Assembly: GCF_947501665.1 (NCBI RefSeq)
Contig: NZ_CANMWS010000019.1
Location: 1-64,000, forward strand
Length of the DNA: 64,000 bases
Direction of reading: 5' to 3'
Source: an uncultured Shewanella sp.
GTDB lineage: Bacteria; Pseudomonadota; Gammaproteobacteria; Enterobacterales; Shewanellaceae
Shown: positions 9,393-18,418 of the stretch, in pieces
Numbering within the stretch: the stretch's first letter is position 1
Layout: each line of letters starts with the position of its first letter
The notes under the pieces: generated by a model
Told to the model about the DNA's origin: nothing
Database searches by the model: none
What the model saw: only the letters and a program-made list of their open reading frames with translations
Position numbers and translations under genes: made by a program

Positions 9393-9430
9393 ATAGCTAC
9401 CGCACAAAGTTAATGGCTCTTTGAGTGCCG
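9393..9430 (-). promoter_or_regulatory. JUMPstart/ops-like element (candidate RfaH recruitment site)
   Basis: On the minus strand the leader of kpsM contains GTGCGGTAGCTATG, matching the core of the ops sequence (GGCGGTAGC). Aligning the whole 35-38 nt with the enterobacterial JUMPstart sequence requires no gaps: the GAGC block and the GCGGTAGC block fall at identical spacing, although the intervening bases match only partly. Known JUMPstart/ops elements in leaders of capsule, LPS and other long operons pause RNA polymerase and recruit RfaH. Position and strand (about 105 nt before kpsM) are right for this role. Confidence 0.65.
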
Positions 9431-10025
9431 AAAATAGGGTGACGTAGAGGAAGCTTGAAGACATTAAAGCGCAGCGGACCACATCAGCATGTCAGGCTGA
9501 AGTCTGTCCAGTGTGAGGCTTTAATTGTGTATCGAGGTGGAAACGGGATGACCAACTCAATGTCCTTATTGTTACTTCTGTCCGTTTATTGTCCGTTGTC
9601 TATCCGTTTAATGCGGATTGGGTTATTGAATAGAGAATGCAAAATTGGGTAAATTCCATATTTTTTACCCCATCAAGCATGGTTACTAGAATAGAGTTAG
9701 ACTTTAGTGGTGTCAACATTGTGCATACTTAAATATTACAATTTGGTCGTGTGTTTTTTATTTTTACCTCTTGTTTAACACTCTGTTTTTAAAATGTTTA
9801 TTTTTTATTGTGACTTGTGTGTGAATTAGTGTGATTACATTTAACAATCTTCATGTGGCATTTCTCTTACATTAACTATATCCATTATCTGCTTACTTTT
9901 CTCATATTAGACTTACCTTCAATGACTGATAGCTAAATCAAAATGTTAATTTTATCTCTATCTTGAAGTTGTACTAGGATAGGTATAACGTTGATGGATC
10001 TTTATTGATGCGGGTAAGGAATAGC
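9431..10025. other. Intergenic region between capsule operon and cinA
   Basis: About 600 bp with no convincing gene; the longest plus-strand frame (9455-9652) has no homology I recognise and no ribosome-binding site. It must contain the kps promoter (minus strand) and the cinA promoter (plus strand). One visible peculiarity is a run of three TCCGTT hexamers (about 9581-9610, in TCCGTTTATT, GTCCGTTGTC and TATCCGTTTA), possibly a regulator-binding array for the capsule promoter. The part nearest cinA is very AT-rich. Confidence 0.5.
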
Positions 10026-11300
10026 ATGAAACTGGAAATGATTTGTACGGGGGAAGAGGTATTAGCGGGGCAGATTGTTGACACTAATGCCGCTTGGTTT
10101 GGCAATGTAATGATGGAACAAGGCATTGAATGTGAGCGCCGTATTACTGTTGGTGACAGGCTTGAAGATTTAGTGGCAGTTTTTCAGGAGCGTAGTTTAG
10201 AAGCTGACGTTATTTTAGTGAATGGTGGGCTTGGACCCACTAGCGACGATCTTTCAGCAGAAGCCATGGCATTGGCTAAAGATGTTGGGTTAATTGAAAA
10301 TACGCAATGGCGACAACGGCTTGAAGACTGGTTTTCTCATCACAATCGACCCATGGCGCACAGTAACCTGAAACAAGCTTTGTTACCTGATACAGCCATA
10401 ATGATTGATAACCCTGTGGGCACCGCCTGCGGTTTTGCGGTGAAATTAAATCGCGCATGGTTGTTCTTCACGCCTGGTGTGCCCTTTGAGTTTAAGCAAA
10501 TGGTGACCGATCAATTTATTCCTTTTATTAACAATAAATTTGATTTAACGAGTCAAGTGGCATTGAAAAAGATGCTCACGCTTGGGCAAGGAGAGTCGAG
10601 TCTGGCTGATAAGTTATCCGATGTTAACTTACCCACAGGCGTGACTTTAGGTTATCGCTCTTTTATGCCCTACATAGAGATTAAATTGTTTGCTCGAGGG
10701 GAAGAGGCCATTGCACTATTACCCAAGGTTGAAGCACAAGTGATGGCTTTATTGGGGAATGCCATTGTGGCTCATGGAAAAGCCAGTCTCGCTGAAGAAA
10801 TTCATTCGACACTGATTAATTCAAGCAAAACCTTAAGTATTGCAGAGTCTTGTACTGGAGGCATGATAGCCAGTCAACTGGTGGACTTTGAAGGGAGTTC
10901 GGCTTATTTACAGCAAGGGTTAGTAACATACAGTAACGAGTCAAAAGTGAAAGTGCTGAATGTGAAACCAGAAACCTTGGATGATTATGGTGCGGTATCA
11001 ATACCCACAGTGGAAGAGATGGCGATAGGCGCGAGAGCTATTTTAGACAGCGATTATGCGTTAGCAACAAGTGGAATAGCGGGCCCAAGTGGTGGCACTG
11101 ACGATAAACCTGTTGGTACGGTAGCGATTGCACTTGCGACGAATAAAGGCGTTTATAGTCAGATGATTAAGCTGCCTAGGCGTTCTCGTGGTTTAGTTCG
11201 AAGTTTAAGTACTGCAGTGGCTTACGATATGCTAAGGCGTGAGTTAGCTGGTGAGGCGGTTATTGTGGATTACAGCTCTATAGGGCGTTTTAGCAAATAG
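10026..11300 (+). CDS. cinA: CinA family protein (MoCF-like domain + NMN amidohydrolase domain)
   Basis: 424 aa. The start ATG at 10026 is chosen over upstream frame codons because a TAAGGA ribosome-binding site lies 5 nt before it and the protein then begins MKLEMICTGEEVLAGQIVDTN, the usual CinA N-terminus. Residues about 1-170 form the MoCF/COG1058 domain (VNGGLGPTSDDLSAEA); residues about 265-420 are the CinA C-terminal/PncC domain (LSIAESCTGGMIAS, ATSGIAGPSGGTDDKPVGTV), which deamidates nicotinamide mononucleotide in NAD recycling. Two-domain architecture and length are normal. Monocistronic, convergent with the following lipoprotein gene. Confidence 0.93.
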   Translation: MKLEMICTGEEVLAGQIVDTNAAWFGNVMMEQGIECERRITVGDRLEDLVAVFQERSLEADVILVNGGLGPTSDDLSAEAMALAKDVGLIENTQWRQRLEDWFSHHNRPMAHSNLKQALLPDTAIMIDNPVGTACGFAVKLNRAWLFFTPGVPFEFKQMVTDQFIPFINNKFDLTSQVALKKMLTLGQGESSLADKLSDVNLPTGVTLGYRSFMPYIEIKLFARGEEAIALLPKVEAQVMALLGNAIVAHGKASLAEEIHSTLINSSKTLSIAESCTGGMIASQLVDFEGSSAYLQQGLVTYSNESKVKVLNVKPETLDDYGAVSIPTVEEMAIGARAILDSDYALATSGIAGPSGGTDDKPVGTVAIALATNKGVYSQMIKLPRRSRGLVRSLSTAVAYDMLRRELAGEAVIVDYSSIGRFSK

Positions 11301-11335
11301 TTTGCTGTTTTTGTTTTCAATGAAGCAACACATAA

Positions 11336-11367
11336 GATAAACAGCAGTGTTAACGCTGCTGTTTATC
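11336..11367. terminator. Hairpin between convergent cinA and lipoprotein gene
   Basis: A near-perfect palindrome, GATAAACAGCAG on the left arm and CTGCTGTTTATC on the right around a GTTAAC-containing centre. It lies between two convergent genes and could end transcription in both directions. There is no long T-tract on either side, so rho-independent action is likely but not certain. Confidence 0.6.
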
Positions 11368-11376
11368 CAAACAGTA

Positions 11377-11928
11377 TTAGTCACTAAAAATGAGCGATAT
11401 CTCTCCAGGTTTGACTTCAATGCGTTTCGTCATTTTTGCAATAAGTGCTTGTTTGGTGTCATTCGTGTCAAGCACATAAACAGGTTGTGTTGATAAAAAT
11501 TGGGTCAAATAATGCATTAATTGAGGAGAGAGAGGCTGAATGAGCTTCTCTACTTTTTTATTATCCGTGGTCAGCTCAACCAATTTTAATTGGTGTAAAT
11601 AAACACTGTGCTTCTCAACATCATACCAAGGTTTAGCTTCAAATTTAGCGTATAACTGCGCATCAAATGGCTTTAAAGGGTTATTAATGGTGATATGGGT
11701 GGTCGCTGATACGCCCATAGTATCGGGTTTTTCACCGAGTTTGACTTTTATATCACTGATGCGCATTTCCATGCCAAGCATCTGATTGCCTTGCTTCTTA
11801 TCATAAGTAATTTCTTTTGATAAATAGGAGGTTAATTCACTTTCACTGACACTATATTGGCTTATGCAACCGTTTAAAAACAGCAGTAATGGTAGCAGTA
11901 ATAACAGGGGAGATGAGATTGATTTCAA
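11377..11928 (-). CDS. DUF1439 family lipoprotein (YceB-like)
   Basis: 183 aa. A lipoprotein signal is evident: hydrophobic MKSISSPLLLLLPLLLFLNGC with lipobox LNGC, so the mature protein starts at Cys21 and is probably anchored in the outer membrane. The remainder (SVSESELTSYLSKEITYDKKQG at the start of the mature domain) resembles the DUF1439/YceB family, whose members fold as a lipid-binding TULIP-like barrel; the function is not established. It stands alone between cinA (convergent) and ppc (same strand, upstream). Confidence 0.85.
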   Translation of the reverse strand: MKSISSPLLLLLPLLLFLNGCISQYSVSESELTSYLSKEITYDKKQGNQMLGMEMRISDIKVKLGEKPDTMGVSATTHITINNPLKPFDAQLYAKFEAKPWYDVEKHSVYLHQLKLVELTTDNKKVEKLIQPLSPQLMHYLTQFLSTQPVYVLDTNDTKQALIAKMTKRIEVKPGEISLIFSD

Positions 11929-11970
11929 TGTGTGGACCTATTGGTAAGGCATTTTTACGCAGTTTATCAT

Positions 11971-12005
11971 ATCCCTTCCCTAACTTAATACGTTAGAGAA
12001 GGGAT
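11971..12005 (-). terminator. Hairpin downstream of ppc
   Basis: Inverted repeat with arms ATCCCTTCCCTAAC and GTTAGAGAAGGGAT around a 7-nt loop, with one mismatch, starting 7 nt beyond the ppc stop codon. No pronounced T-tract follows on the minus strand, so it may act as a weak terminator or protect the 3' end of the mRNA. Confidence 0.6.
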
Positions 12006-12011
12006 AGCAGA

Positions 12012-14648
12012 TTAGCCTGTGTTTCGCATTCCTGCGGCCACCCCAGCTATGGTTAGCATGAGTGCTAGCTCTGCATTACTGGATGGTGCGTCTTGATTGC
12101 GAGTACGAGATAGCAGCTCTGCTTGTAAAAAGTTGAGTGGATCGATGTAAGGATCTCTTAACTCAATGGACTTTCTATTCCAAGGAGTGAGCGTCATTAA
12201 ATCATCTGACTGAGTCATCGATAATATTGACTCGACACCTAAGGTTAGCCTTTCTCGTAATGTTTTTCCTAAATGGTGCAAATGTGATGGCACTAAATAG
12301 GTATCGTAATATTCGGCTAATTTGGGCTCAGCTTTGGCATACACCATTTCAAGCATTGAAATACGGGTTTTAAAGAAAGGCCAGTTTTGCACCATATCTT
12401 GTAATTGTGTCAGCTCACCTCGCTCTGTTGCAGCATGAATAGCTTCTCCTGCCCCAAGCCATGCAGGTAACATTAACCTGTTTTGTGACCAAGCAAAAAT
12501 CCAAGGGATCGCCCTTAAGCTCTCAATTCCGCCGTCAACTTTGCGTTTTGCGGGGCGGCTACCTAAGGGAAGTTTACCTAATTCAACCTCTGGCGTCGCG
12601 GCACGGAAATAATCAACAAAGTCGGCTTCTTCACGAACGATGGCTCGATAAGCTAGAACAGAGTCTTTGGCTAATCGTTGCATGCTTTCACGCCATTGAG
12701 GCTTGGGCTCTGGAGGTGGTAATAAAGTGGCTTCCATGACGGCTGATGTGTATAAGGCTAAACTCTGTACGGCTAATTTGGGTAAGCCAAATTTAAAGCG
12801 GATCATTTCTCCTTGTTCGGTGACCCGCATACGGCCATCGACAGAGCCTGGCGGTTGGGATAAAATCGCATCGTGGGCTGGCGCGCCGCCTCGACCCACA
12901 GTACCACCACGCCCATGAAATAAGGTTAACTTTATATTGGCCTGCTGACAAATAGCAACCAATTGCTCTTGAGCATTGTATTGTGCCCATGCGGCAGCCA
13001 TGACACCAGCATCCTTGGCAGAGTCAGAATAGCCTATCATGATTTCTTGATGGCCTTTGGTGTAGCCTCGATACCAATCGTTAGCAAACAGGGCGGTAAT
13101 ACAAGCTGCGGCATTATTTAAATCATCTAAGGTTTCAAATAAAGGCACGACACGCATTGGGTGCGGACAATCCATTTCTTTGAGTAATAATAATACCGTT
13201 AGTACATCTGATGGTTGGCTTGCCATTGAGATCACATAAGAGCCAAGGGCTTGCTGCGATTGCTGTGCGATAAGTTTACAGGTATCTAAGACTTCGGTCA
13301 CTTCAGCTGAGGGTTGCCATTGGTGGGGAAGTAATGGACGTTTATTGGTCAATTCTCGCAATAAGAAAGCTTGTTTTTCATCTTCAGTCCAATGATTAAA
13401 GTCGCCCATGCCTAAGTAACGGGTGAGTTCAGCAATGACATCCGCATGGCGTTGAGCATCTTGTCTGATATCCAGTCTGAGCATGTGTACGCCAAAGCAG
13501 GCGATGCGACGTAAAATATCAAGGAGTAGCCCGTTTGCGATGAGCTTCATGCCACAGTCAGATAAGCTGTGGTAGAGCAACATTAATGGTTGTTTTAGAT
13601 CGTCGTTATGCCATATAAGCTGGGTATCATTGAAGGTCATTGGCTGACCATTGAGTCTAGATTCTAGAAAGTGTTGTGTATTTTCTAACTGACTTAATAA
13701 GGTTTTCAGTACATGTCGGTAGGGCTCTTTGGCATTATGTGTGTTGGCATTTAGCGCATCATTAGCCTTAGGCATCGACAATTCATCGTATAAATTATTG
13801 AGATCTTTTAAATAGAGTTTTACTGCGCAAAGTCTGTTTCTGTCCAATACTTCTTGAGTCACGGTGGCGGTGACAAATGGATTACCATCTCTATCTCCCC
13901 CCATCCAACTGGAGAATCGAATTGGGGCAATATCGATAGGCAGTTGTTCGCCTGTGCGCTCTTCAACTAATGTATTGAGCTGCCTTAAAAAGTCTGGAAT
14001 GGCTTGCCATAATGAGGTCTCAGCCGTGCATAATCCCCAACTGGCTTCATCGACTGGGGTCGGTCTGGTTTCTCTTATTTCATTGGTGTGCCAAATTTGG
14101 GAAATTAATTGGCGTAGACGCAAATGATATTGCTTTTTTTCTCGTTCGCTTACCTGTTGATTTTCTAAATTGCTTAAGGTGTCGACGATACCGGCGTACT
14201 TTTGAATAAGCGTGCGTCTTGATATTTCCGTTGGATGGGCTGTTAGGACTAAATCAATATCAAGATTCTTGAGGCAATCGAGCATAGATTGGTGGTCAAT
14301 ATCACTGTCGAGCATATGATTTAAGACTTGTTCAACGGGATCGGGGACACACACAAGTTGATCGCAATTATGGCTAATTGTATGGAATTGTTCGGCAATA
14401 TTGGCCAAGTTTAAAAATTGATTAAAGGCTTTAGCAAAAGGAACCAATTCTTCGTCGGGAAGGGCGTTGAGTAAGGTGAGCATTTCTTCGCGTGCACCTT
14501 CTTTTCCTTGACGAGCGCTTTTTGCTAAATGACGAATTTGTTCAATTTTATCAAGAAAGTCGTCACCGAGATCCGTGCGTATTGTGTCACCTAAAATTTG
14601 CCCTAAAGTGCCTACATTTGACCTTAAGGATGCGTACATATCTACCAT
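12012..14648 (-). CDS. ppc: Phosphoenolpyruvate carboxylase
   Basis: 878 aa, the usual length. I start at ATG 14648 (MVDMYASLRSNVGTLGQ) because GGAG lies 8 nt upstream; the GTG at 14666 would start ahead of that site. Cytoplasmic anaplerotic enzyme making oxaloacetate from PEP and bicarbonate. Active-site landmarks: VLTAHPTEISRRT with the catalytic histidine, the GGDRDGNPFV loop, the lysine motif GYSDSAKDAGVMAA and the glycine-rich FHGRGGTVGRGGAP loop; the C-terminus ends MRNTG as in the family. Oxaloacetate feeds aspartate, which ArgG consumes; this may explain why ppc and arg genes are neighbours in this lineage. Confidence 0.97.
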   Translation of the reverse strand: MVDMYASLRSNVGTLGQILGDTIRTDLGDDFLDKIEQIRHLAKSARQGKEGAREEMLTLLNALPDEELVPFAKAFNQFLNLANIAEQFHTISHNCDQLVCVPDPVEQVLNHMLDSDIDHQSMLDCLKNLDIDLVLTAHPTEISRRTLIQKYAGIVDTLSNLENQQVSEREKKQYHLRLRQLISQIWHTNEIRETRPTPVDEASWGLCTAETSLWQAIPDFLRQLNTLVEERTGEQLPIDIAPIRFSSWMGGDRDGNPFVTATVTQEVLDRNRLCAVKLYLKDLNNLYDELSMPKANDALNANTHNAKEPYRHVLKTLLSQLENTQHFLESRLNGQPMTFNDTQLIWHNDDLKQPLMLLYHSLSDCGMKLIANGLLLDILRRIACFGVHMLRLDIRQDAQRHADVIAELTRYLGMGDFNHWTEDEKQAFLLRELTNKRPLLPHQWQPSAEVTEVLDTCKLIAQQSQQALGSYVISMASQPSDVLTVLLLLKEMDCPHPMRVVPLFETLDDLNNAAACITALFANDWYRGYTKGHQEIMIGYSDSAKDAGVMAAAWAQYNAQEQLVAICQQANIKLTLFHGRGGTVGRGGAPAHDAILSQPPGSVDGRMRVTEQGEMIRFKFGLPKLAVQSLALYTSAVMEATLLPPPEPKPQWRESMQRLAKDSVLAYRAIVREEADFVDYFRAATPEVELGKLPLGSRPAKRKVDGGIESLRAIPWIFAWSQNRLMLPAWLGAGEAIHAATERGELTQLQDMVQNWPFFKTRISMLEMVYAKAEPKLAEYYDTYLVPSHLHHLGKTLRERLTLGVESILSMTQSDDLMTLTPWNRKSIELRDPYIDPLNFLQAELLSRTRNQDAPSSNAELALMLTIAGVAAGMRNTG

Positions 14649-14802
14649 AAAAAAGACTCCAAGCACGTTAATATAAAGTTATTTCAATATAAGGGTCCAT
14701 TGTTATTATTGTTGTTATTTTGTTGGCGAATAAAATTCGCGAACTCATCACCATACCGAGAATTGAGGGGCTGGGTCAATATGAGGATATTGACTCATTT
14801 TA

Positions 14803-14915
14803 AATATTGCTATTTTAGCCGCTATCTTTGTTGGGCTTTCTACTCATCGCAGGCTAAATTAGGTATGCCCTTCCGCCTTGATATCGATAAAAATATCGGC
14901 ATTTAGCAAAAAGTG
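14803..14915 (+). repeat. Dispersed repeat, copy 1
   Basis: About 110 bp between ppc and argE that recurs at 34554-34662 with scattered differences. Shared blocks include CTATCT.TGTTG.GCTTTCTACTCAT, CGCCTTGATATCGATAAAAATAT and ATTTAGCAAAA. It has no coding potential I recognise. Length, intergenic location and near-identity suggest a non-autonomous mobile element or an extragenic repeat family. An internal palindrome, GATATCGATAAAAATATC, is visible. Confidence 0.7.
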
Positions 14916-14980
14916 AACTAAATAAAACAAGATTTGTAGTTAATGTATTGATTTTAATTGTAATTTAAATAATCTGTGAT

Positions 14981-15005
14981 ACTCATTATTTCGAGTTCAG
15001 GTTAA
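14981..15005 (+). repeat. 25-bp repeat, copy 1
   Basis: ACTCATTATTTCGAGTTCAG followed by GTTAA. The same 25 bp occurs at 45972-45996 with two substitutions, directly after the mrcA stop codon; the core GTTCAGGTTA also occurs, inverted, at the left edge of repeat copy 2 (34523-34536). It probably marks an end of a repeat family. Confidence 0.6.
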
Positions 15006-15062
15006 ATATAGTCTTTTTTGATGAGTCTGGAATGTTTGAATGTCGTTGATCTTGTCTTTATT

Positions 15063-15099
15063 CATTATCGGTGATGATTGAGAAACCACACCGATAATG
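15063..15099 (-). terminator. Distal hairpin downstream of argE
   Basis: Perfect 11-bp inverted repeat CATTATCGGTG / CACCGATAATG with a 15-nt loop; on the minus strand it is followed by AATAAAGAC. It lies about 50-90 nt past the argE stop and may be the transcript end. Confidence 0.5.
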
Positions 15100-15110
15100 T
15101 CAGATATTGC

Positions 15111-15137
15111 TTGAGTAAAATAAGTTATTTTACTCAA
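15111..15137 (-). terminator. AT-rich hairpin downstream of argE
   Basis: A palindrome with arms TTGAGTAAAATAA and TTATTTTACTCAA around a single central base. It lies 15 nt beyond the argE stop codon. The A/T arms make it plausible as a bidirectional terminator, but the stem has few G-C pairs. Confidence 0.5.
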
Positions 15138-15151
15138 TATGTTATGCAAAG

Positions 15152-16303
15152 CTATTTCATACACGCATGATAAATAAGGTCTTTTATTAAATCTTTTGTT
15201 CGGTTGATATAATCGAGATCTAAGAACTCATCAGGCTGGTGGGCTTGATCAATACTGCCTGGGCCCAGTACCAACGTTTGGCAACCAAGTTGTTTGATGT
15301 AAGGCGCTTCAGTTGCATAATTAACAACTTCCGCTTGGTTGTTTGACAATTTTGAAACAATTTGTGTCCATGGATCGTCAAGCTGACCTTCAAAAGATTC
15401 TGAAGCAGGGTAAAGTGGGGCGACTTCTATACTCCCAGGATATTGATTGCATACTGGGGTTAAATATTTTAGGACGAGCTGTTCAAGCTCTTCTATGGAG
15501 ACACCCGGAACAGGGCGAAGATCGATATGCAAATCACAACAACCACAAATACGGTTTGCAGCATCACCGCCATGAACGTGACCAAAATTCATAGTGGGGT
15601 AGGGTACGCTAAATGCGGCTTGGTGATAATGCTCGCTGAGGAATTGTTTTAGTTTTAATAGCTGAGAAATAACTAAGTGCATAATTTCGATTGCATTTAG
15701 ACCCTTGCTCGGATCGGAAGAGTGACCACTCCTTCCGGTTACTCGAATACCTTGTGTTAAGTGCCCTTTATGCATATAAACAGGCTTGAGGCTAGTAGGT
15801 TCGCCTATAATGGCATAGTCGGGGGCAATGGACTTGGCTTCAGCAAAGGCTTTTGCTCCATTCATTGTGGTTTCTTCATCAGCACTGGCGAGAATATAAA
15901 TGGGGCGTTTTAATTCATTGAGTGGGATTTCTTTTATTGCTGCCAGTACGAGAGCGAAGAAGCCTTTCATATCACAGGTCCCTAATCCGTACCAACGATC
16001 ATTTTTTTCCGTGAGCGTAAAAGGATCTTGGCTCCAACGTCCTTCATCAAAGGGGACAGTATCAGTATGGCCTGCGAGCAGTAACCCTCCTTTTCCTTGT
16101 CCTATTTGAGCGAGAAAGTTGTGTTTGTCACGGGAATTAGCTACGGCTTGGTTTTGGCATTGAAATCCAGCATCAGAAAACCAATTACTCAATAAATCAA
16201 TGACTTTTTGATTACTCATATCTAATTCGGCTTCGAGAGCACTAATAGAAGGTGCAGCGATTAGCTGGCTAAAGCAGGTTTTAATGTCTGGTAAAGTTAG
16301 CAT
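15152..16303 (-). CDS. argE: Acetylornithine deacetylase
   Basis: 383 aa, M20 family zinc hydrolase; it hydrolyses N2-acetylornithine to ornithine and acetate in arginine synthesis. Metal-site motifs: LLLAGHTDTVPFD (first His/Asp), GLGTCDMKGFFA, SADEETTMNGAKAF with the catalytic Glu-Glu, and GEPTSLKPVYMHKGHL. The C-terminal GPGSIDQAHQPDEFL holds the final His ligand. It is divergent from argCBFGH across a 270-bp control region, the arrangement also seen in E. coli. Length and motifs are intact. Confidence 0.96.
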   Translation of the reverse strand: MLTLPDIKTCFSQLIAAPSISALEAELDMSNQKVIDLLSNWFSDAGFQCQNQAVANSRDKHNFLAQIGQGKGGLLLAGHTDTVPFDEGRWSQDPFTLTEKNDRWYGLGTCDMKGFFALVLAAIKEIPLNELKRPIYILASADEETTMNGAKAFAEAKSIAPDYAIIGEPTSLKPVYMHKGHLTQGIRVTGRSGHSSDPSKGLNAIEIMHLVISQLLKLKQFLSEHYHQAAFSVPYPTMNFGHVHGGDAANRICGCCDLHIDLRPVPGVSIEELEQLVLKYLTPVCNQYPGSIEVAPLYPASESFEGQLDDPWTQIVSKLSNNQAEVVNYATEAPYIKQLGCQTLVLGPGSIDQAHQPDEFLDLDYINRTKDLIKDLIYHACMK

Positions 16304-16314
16304 AGTTCATCTCT

Positions 16315-16362
16315 TTTAAAATACATATTCAAATATATTGCATAAATAACTAATTATGCTAG
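16315..16362. promoter_or_regulatory. Candidate ArgR operator region between argE and argC
   Basis: An AT-rich stretch with arginine-box-like sequences. On the minus strand TGAATATGTATTTT fits the TGAATWWWWATTCA half-site pattern with a few mismatches, and an imperfect palindrome TGCATAA...TTATGC (16339-16360) lies next to it. ArgR binds paired boxes at arg promoters in gammaproteobacteria, and this divergent interval is where they would be expected. Assignment is by eye. Confidence 0.4.
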
Positions 16363-16573
16363 TCTAGCACTTAGCTAATATCAGTACCATATTCGGTGGC
16401 CTTACAAATGAGAGTAACCCTATTTCACTTAATGTACAGTCTAGAGCAGCAGCTTTACGATTTAGACCTTCAGCTACGACGATAATCCTTTCAGCTAGAC
16501 TGTGTATTAAGGCGCGTGCTGAGTTTACATTCGCCTCATTTTTATTACGTGTTATTTTGAGAAATCATTTATT

Positions 16574-17554
16574 ATGAAAAGCATAGCTATTATCGGTGCC
16601 AGTGGTTATACCGGAGCACAAATAACCGCACTTATCCATGAACAAGCGACCTTGTCAATCCAAGGTTTGTATGTGTCAGAAAATAGTTTAGATAAAGATA
16701 AACCGTTAGGTGAACTTTACCCTAATTATAGTCATATTACTCAAGCGCTATTACCGCTATCTGCGGATGTTAAAGATAATATTGTGACGCAGTGTGATGC
16801 TGTTGTGCTGGCAACGGATCATAAAGTGAGTTTGCATTTGGCTGCATGGTTTTATCAACATGGATTGGCAGTATTTGATTTAAGTGGTGCTTATCGTTTT
16901 AGTGACATTGCGCAATACCCTAAATGGTATGGTTTTGAACATGAATACCCTGAGGTGTTAGCTCAAGCAGTGTACGGCTTAGCAGAGTGGAATCAAGAGA
17001 AAATAGCGCAAACCAGAATGATTGCGGTGCCGGGGTGTTACCCAACGGCATCACTGACTGCTTTAAAACCATTAGCGTCGTTGATGACATCAACACTGCC
17101 TGTTATCAATGCGGTTAGCGGTGTGACGGGGGCCGGAAGAAAAGCACAACTTCATACGAGTTTTTGTGAAGTCAGCTTAACACCTTATGGTGTTTTGGGT
17201 CATCGTCATCAGCCAGAAATAGCGACTCATCTAGGACAAGAGGTCATTTTTACGCCTCATTTAGGGAATTTTAAACGGGGTATTTTGGCCACGATTACGG
17301 TTGAATTGAAACCGGAAACTCAAATTGAAGATATAGAAAAGGCCTATGGTGTGTATCAAGACTCGCCCTTAGTTACGGTTAAACAGAATCAATTTCCTAA
17401 AGTGGATGATGTCGTGCATACGCCTCATTGTCATTTGGGATGGAAATATGATGAAAAAAACCATTACCTTGTCGTATCCAGTGCCATTGATAATTTAATG
17501 AAAGGCGCGGCTAGTCAAGCCCTGCAATGCATAAAGATTCATTATAAGCTTTAA
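16574..17554 (+). CDS. argC: N-acetyl-gamma-glutamyl-phosphate reductase
   Basis: 326 aa, NADPH-dependent third step of arginine synthesis. The N-terminus has the nucleotide-binding IIGASGYTGAQ motif; the active-site cysteine is in AVPGCYPTASLTALKPL, and the C-terminal part has the HRHQPEIATH region. The start ATG at 16574 is preceded by TGAGAA. First gene of argCBFGH, 26 nt before argB. Length is normal for the short form of the enzyme. Confidence 0.96.
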   Translation: MKSIAIIGASGYTGAQITALIHEQATLSIQGLYVSENSLDKDKPLGELYPNYSHITQALLPLSADVKDNIVTQCDAVVLATDHKVSLHLAAWFYQHGLAVFDLSGAYRFSDIAQYPKWYGFEHEYPEVLAQAVYGLAEWNQEKIAQTRMIAVPGCYPTASLTALKPLASLMTSTLPVINAVSGVTGAGRKAQLHTSFCEVSLTPYGVLGHRHQPEIATHLGQEVIFTPHLGNFKRGILATITVELKPETQIEDIEKAYGVYQDSPLVTVKQNQFPKVDDVVHTPHCHLGWKYDEKNHYLVVSSAIDNLMKGAASQALQCIKIHYKL

Positions 17555-17580
17555 CTTAATGAGCGGAAGAGAATAAGTCT

Positions 17581-18387
17581 ATGTCAGTAACGAATATTGA
17601 AACTCAACTTGCAAAAAAGCCGCCTATGGTCCTTAAAGTGGGCGGTGCATTATTACAATGTGAAATGGGTATGGCCCGTTTAATGGACACGGCAGCTAAA
17701 ATGATAGCCAATGGACAGCCTTTGATTATGGTGCATGGTGGCGGCTATTTAGTTGAAGAGCAACTGACTGCCAATGGCATGACCACCGAAAAGTTAGAGG
17801 GGTTGAGAGTGACCCCAGAAGAACAAATGCCTGTGATTGTTGGTGCACTTGCGGGTACGTCAAATAAACTTTTACAAGCTGCTGCCATTAAAGCGGGCGT
17901 GACGTGTGTGGGGATGAGTCTGAGTGATGCTAATTTAGTCCATGCGAATATCAAAGATGAGCGCTTAGGTTTGGTGGGGGAAGTGACGCCCAATGATGCG
18001 ACCTATTTGGATTTTATTTTATCACAAGGCTGGATGCCCATTGTGAGTTCAATTGCGGCAAGTTCAAATGGCGATTTACTCAATGTGAATGCCGATCAAG
18101 CTGCCACGGTATTGGCGAAGTTAGTCTCGGGTGAGTTGGTATTGTTGTCTGATGTGTCGGGGGTGCTTGATGGAAAGGGGCAATTAATTGCCAGCTTAAA
18201 TGCAATGCAAATTAGTGATCTGACTAAGCAAGGCGTCATTGAAAAAGGGATGAAAGTGAAAGTAGAAGCCGCGCTTGAAGTGGCTCAAGCAATGGGCAAA
18301 GCCGTGCAAATTGCGTCTTGGAGAGATGCAGAACAATTAGCCGTATTGAGTCAAGGTGGTTCGGTTGGTACGCAAATTCAACCATAA
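17581..18387 (+). CDS. argB: Acetylglutamate kinase
   Basis: 268 aa, amino-acid kinase fold; phosphorylates N-acetylglutamate. The glycine-rich KVGGALL and MVHGGGYLVEEQL motifs and the C-terminal DVSGVLDGKG and GVIEKGMKVKVEAAL segments fit ArgB. It lacks the N-terminal extension found in arginine-inhibited hexameric kinases, suggesting the arginine-insensitive E. coli-type enzyme; that is inference from length. Confidence 0.95.
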   Translation: MSVTNIETQLAKKPPMVLKVGGALLQCEMGMARLMDTAAKMIANGQPLIMVHGGGYLVEEQLTANGMTTEKLEGLRVTPEEQMPVIVGALAGTSNKLLQAAAIKAGVTCVGMSLSDANLVHANIKDERLGLVGEVTPNDATYLDFILSQGWMPIVSSIAASSNGDLLNVNADQAATVLAKLVSGELVLLSDVSGVLDGKGQLIASLNAMQISDLTKQGVIEKGMKVKVEAALEVAQAMGKAVQIASWRDAEQLAVLSQGGSVGTQIQP

Positions 18388-18418
18388 CGTCTCCATTAAT
18401 ACCGTCAAGGGTAAGAGC

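Noticed and set aside
9455..9652. 65-codon frame in the region between kpsM and cinA
   Set aside because: No ribosome-binding site, no recognisable family and codon use unlike neighbours; it looks like an accidental frame.
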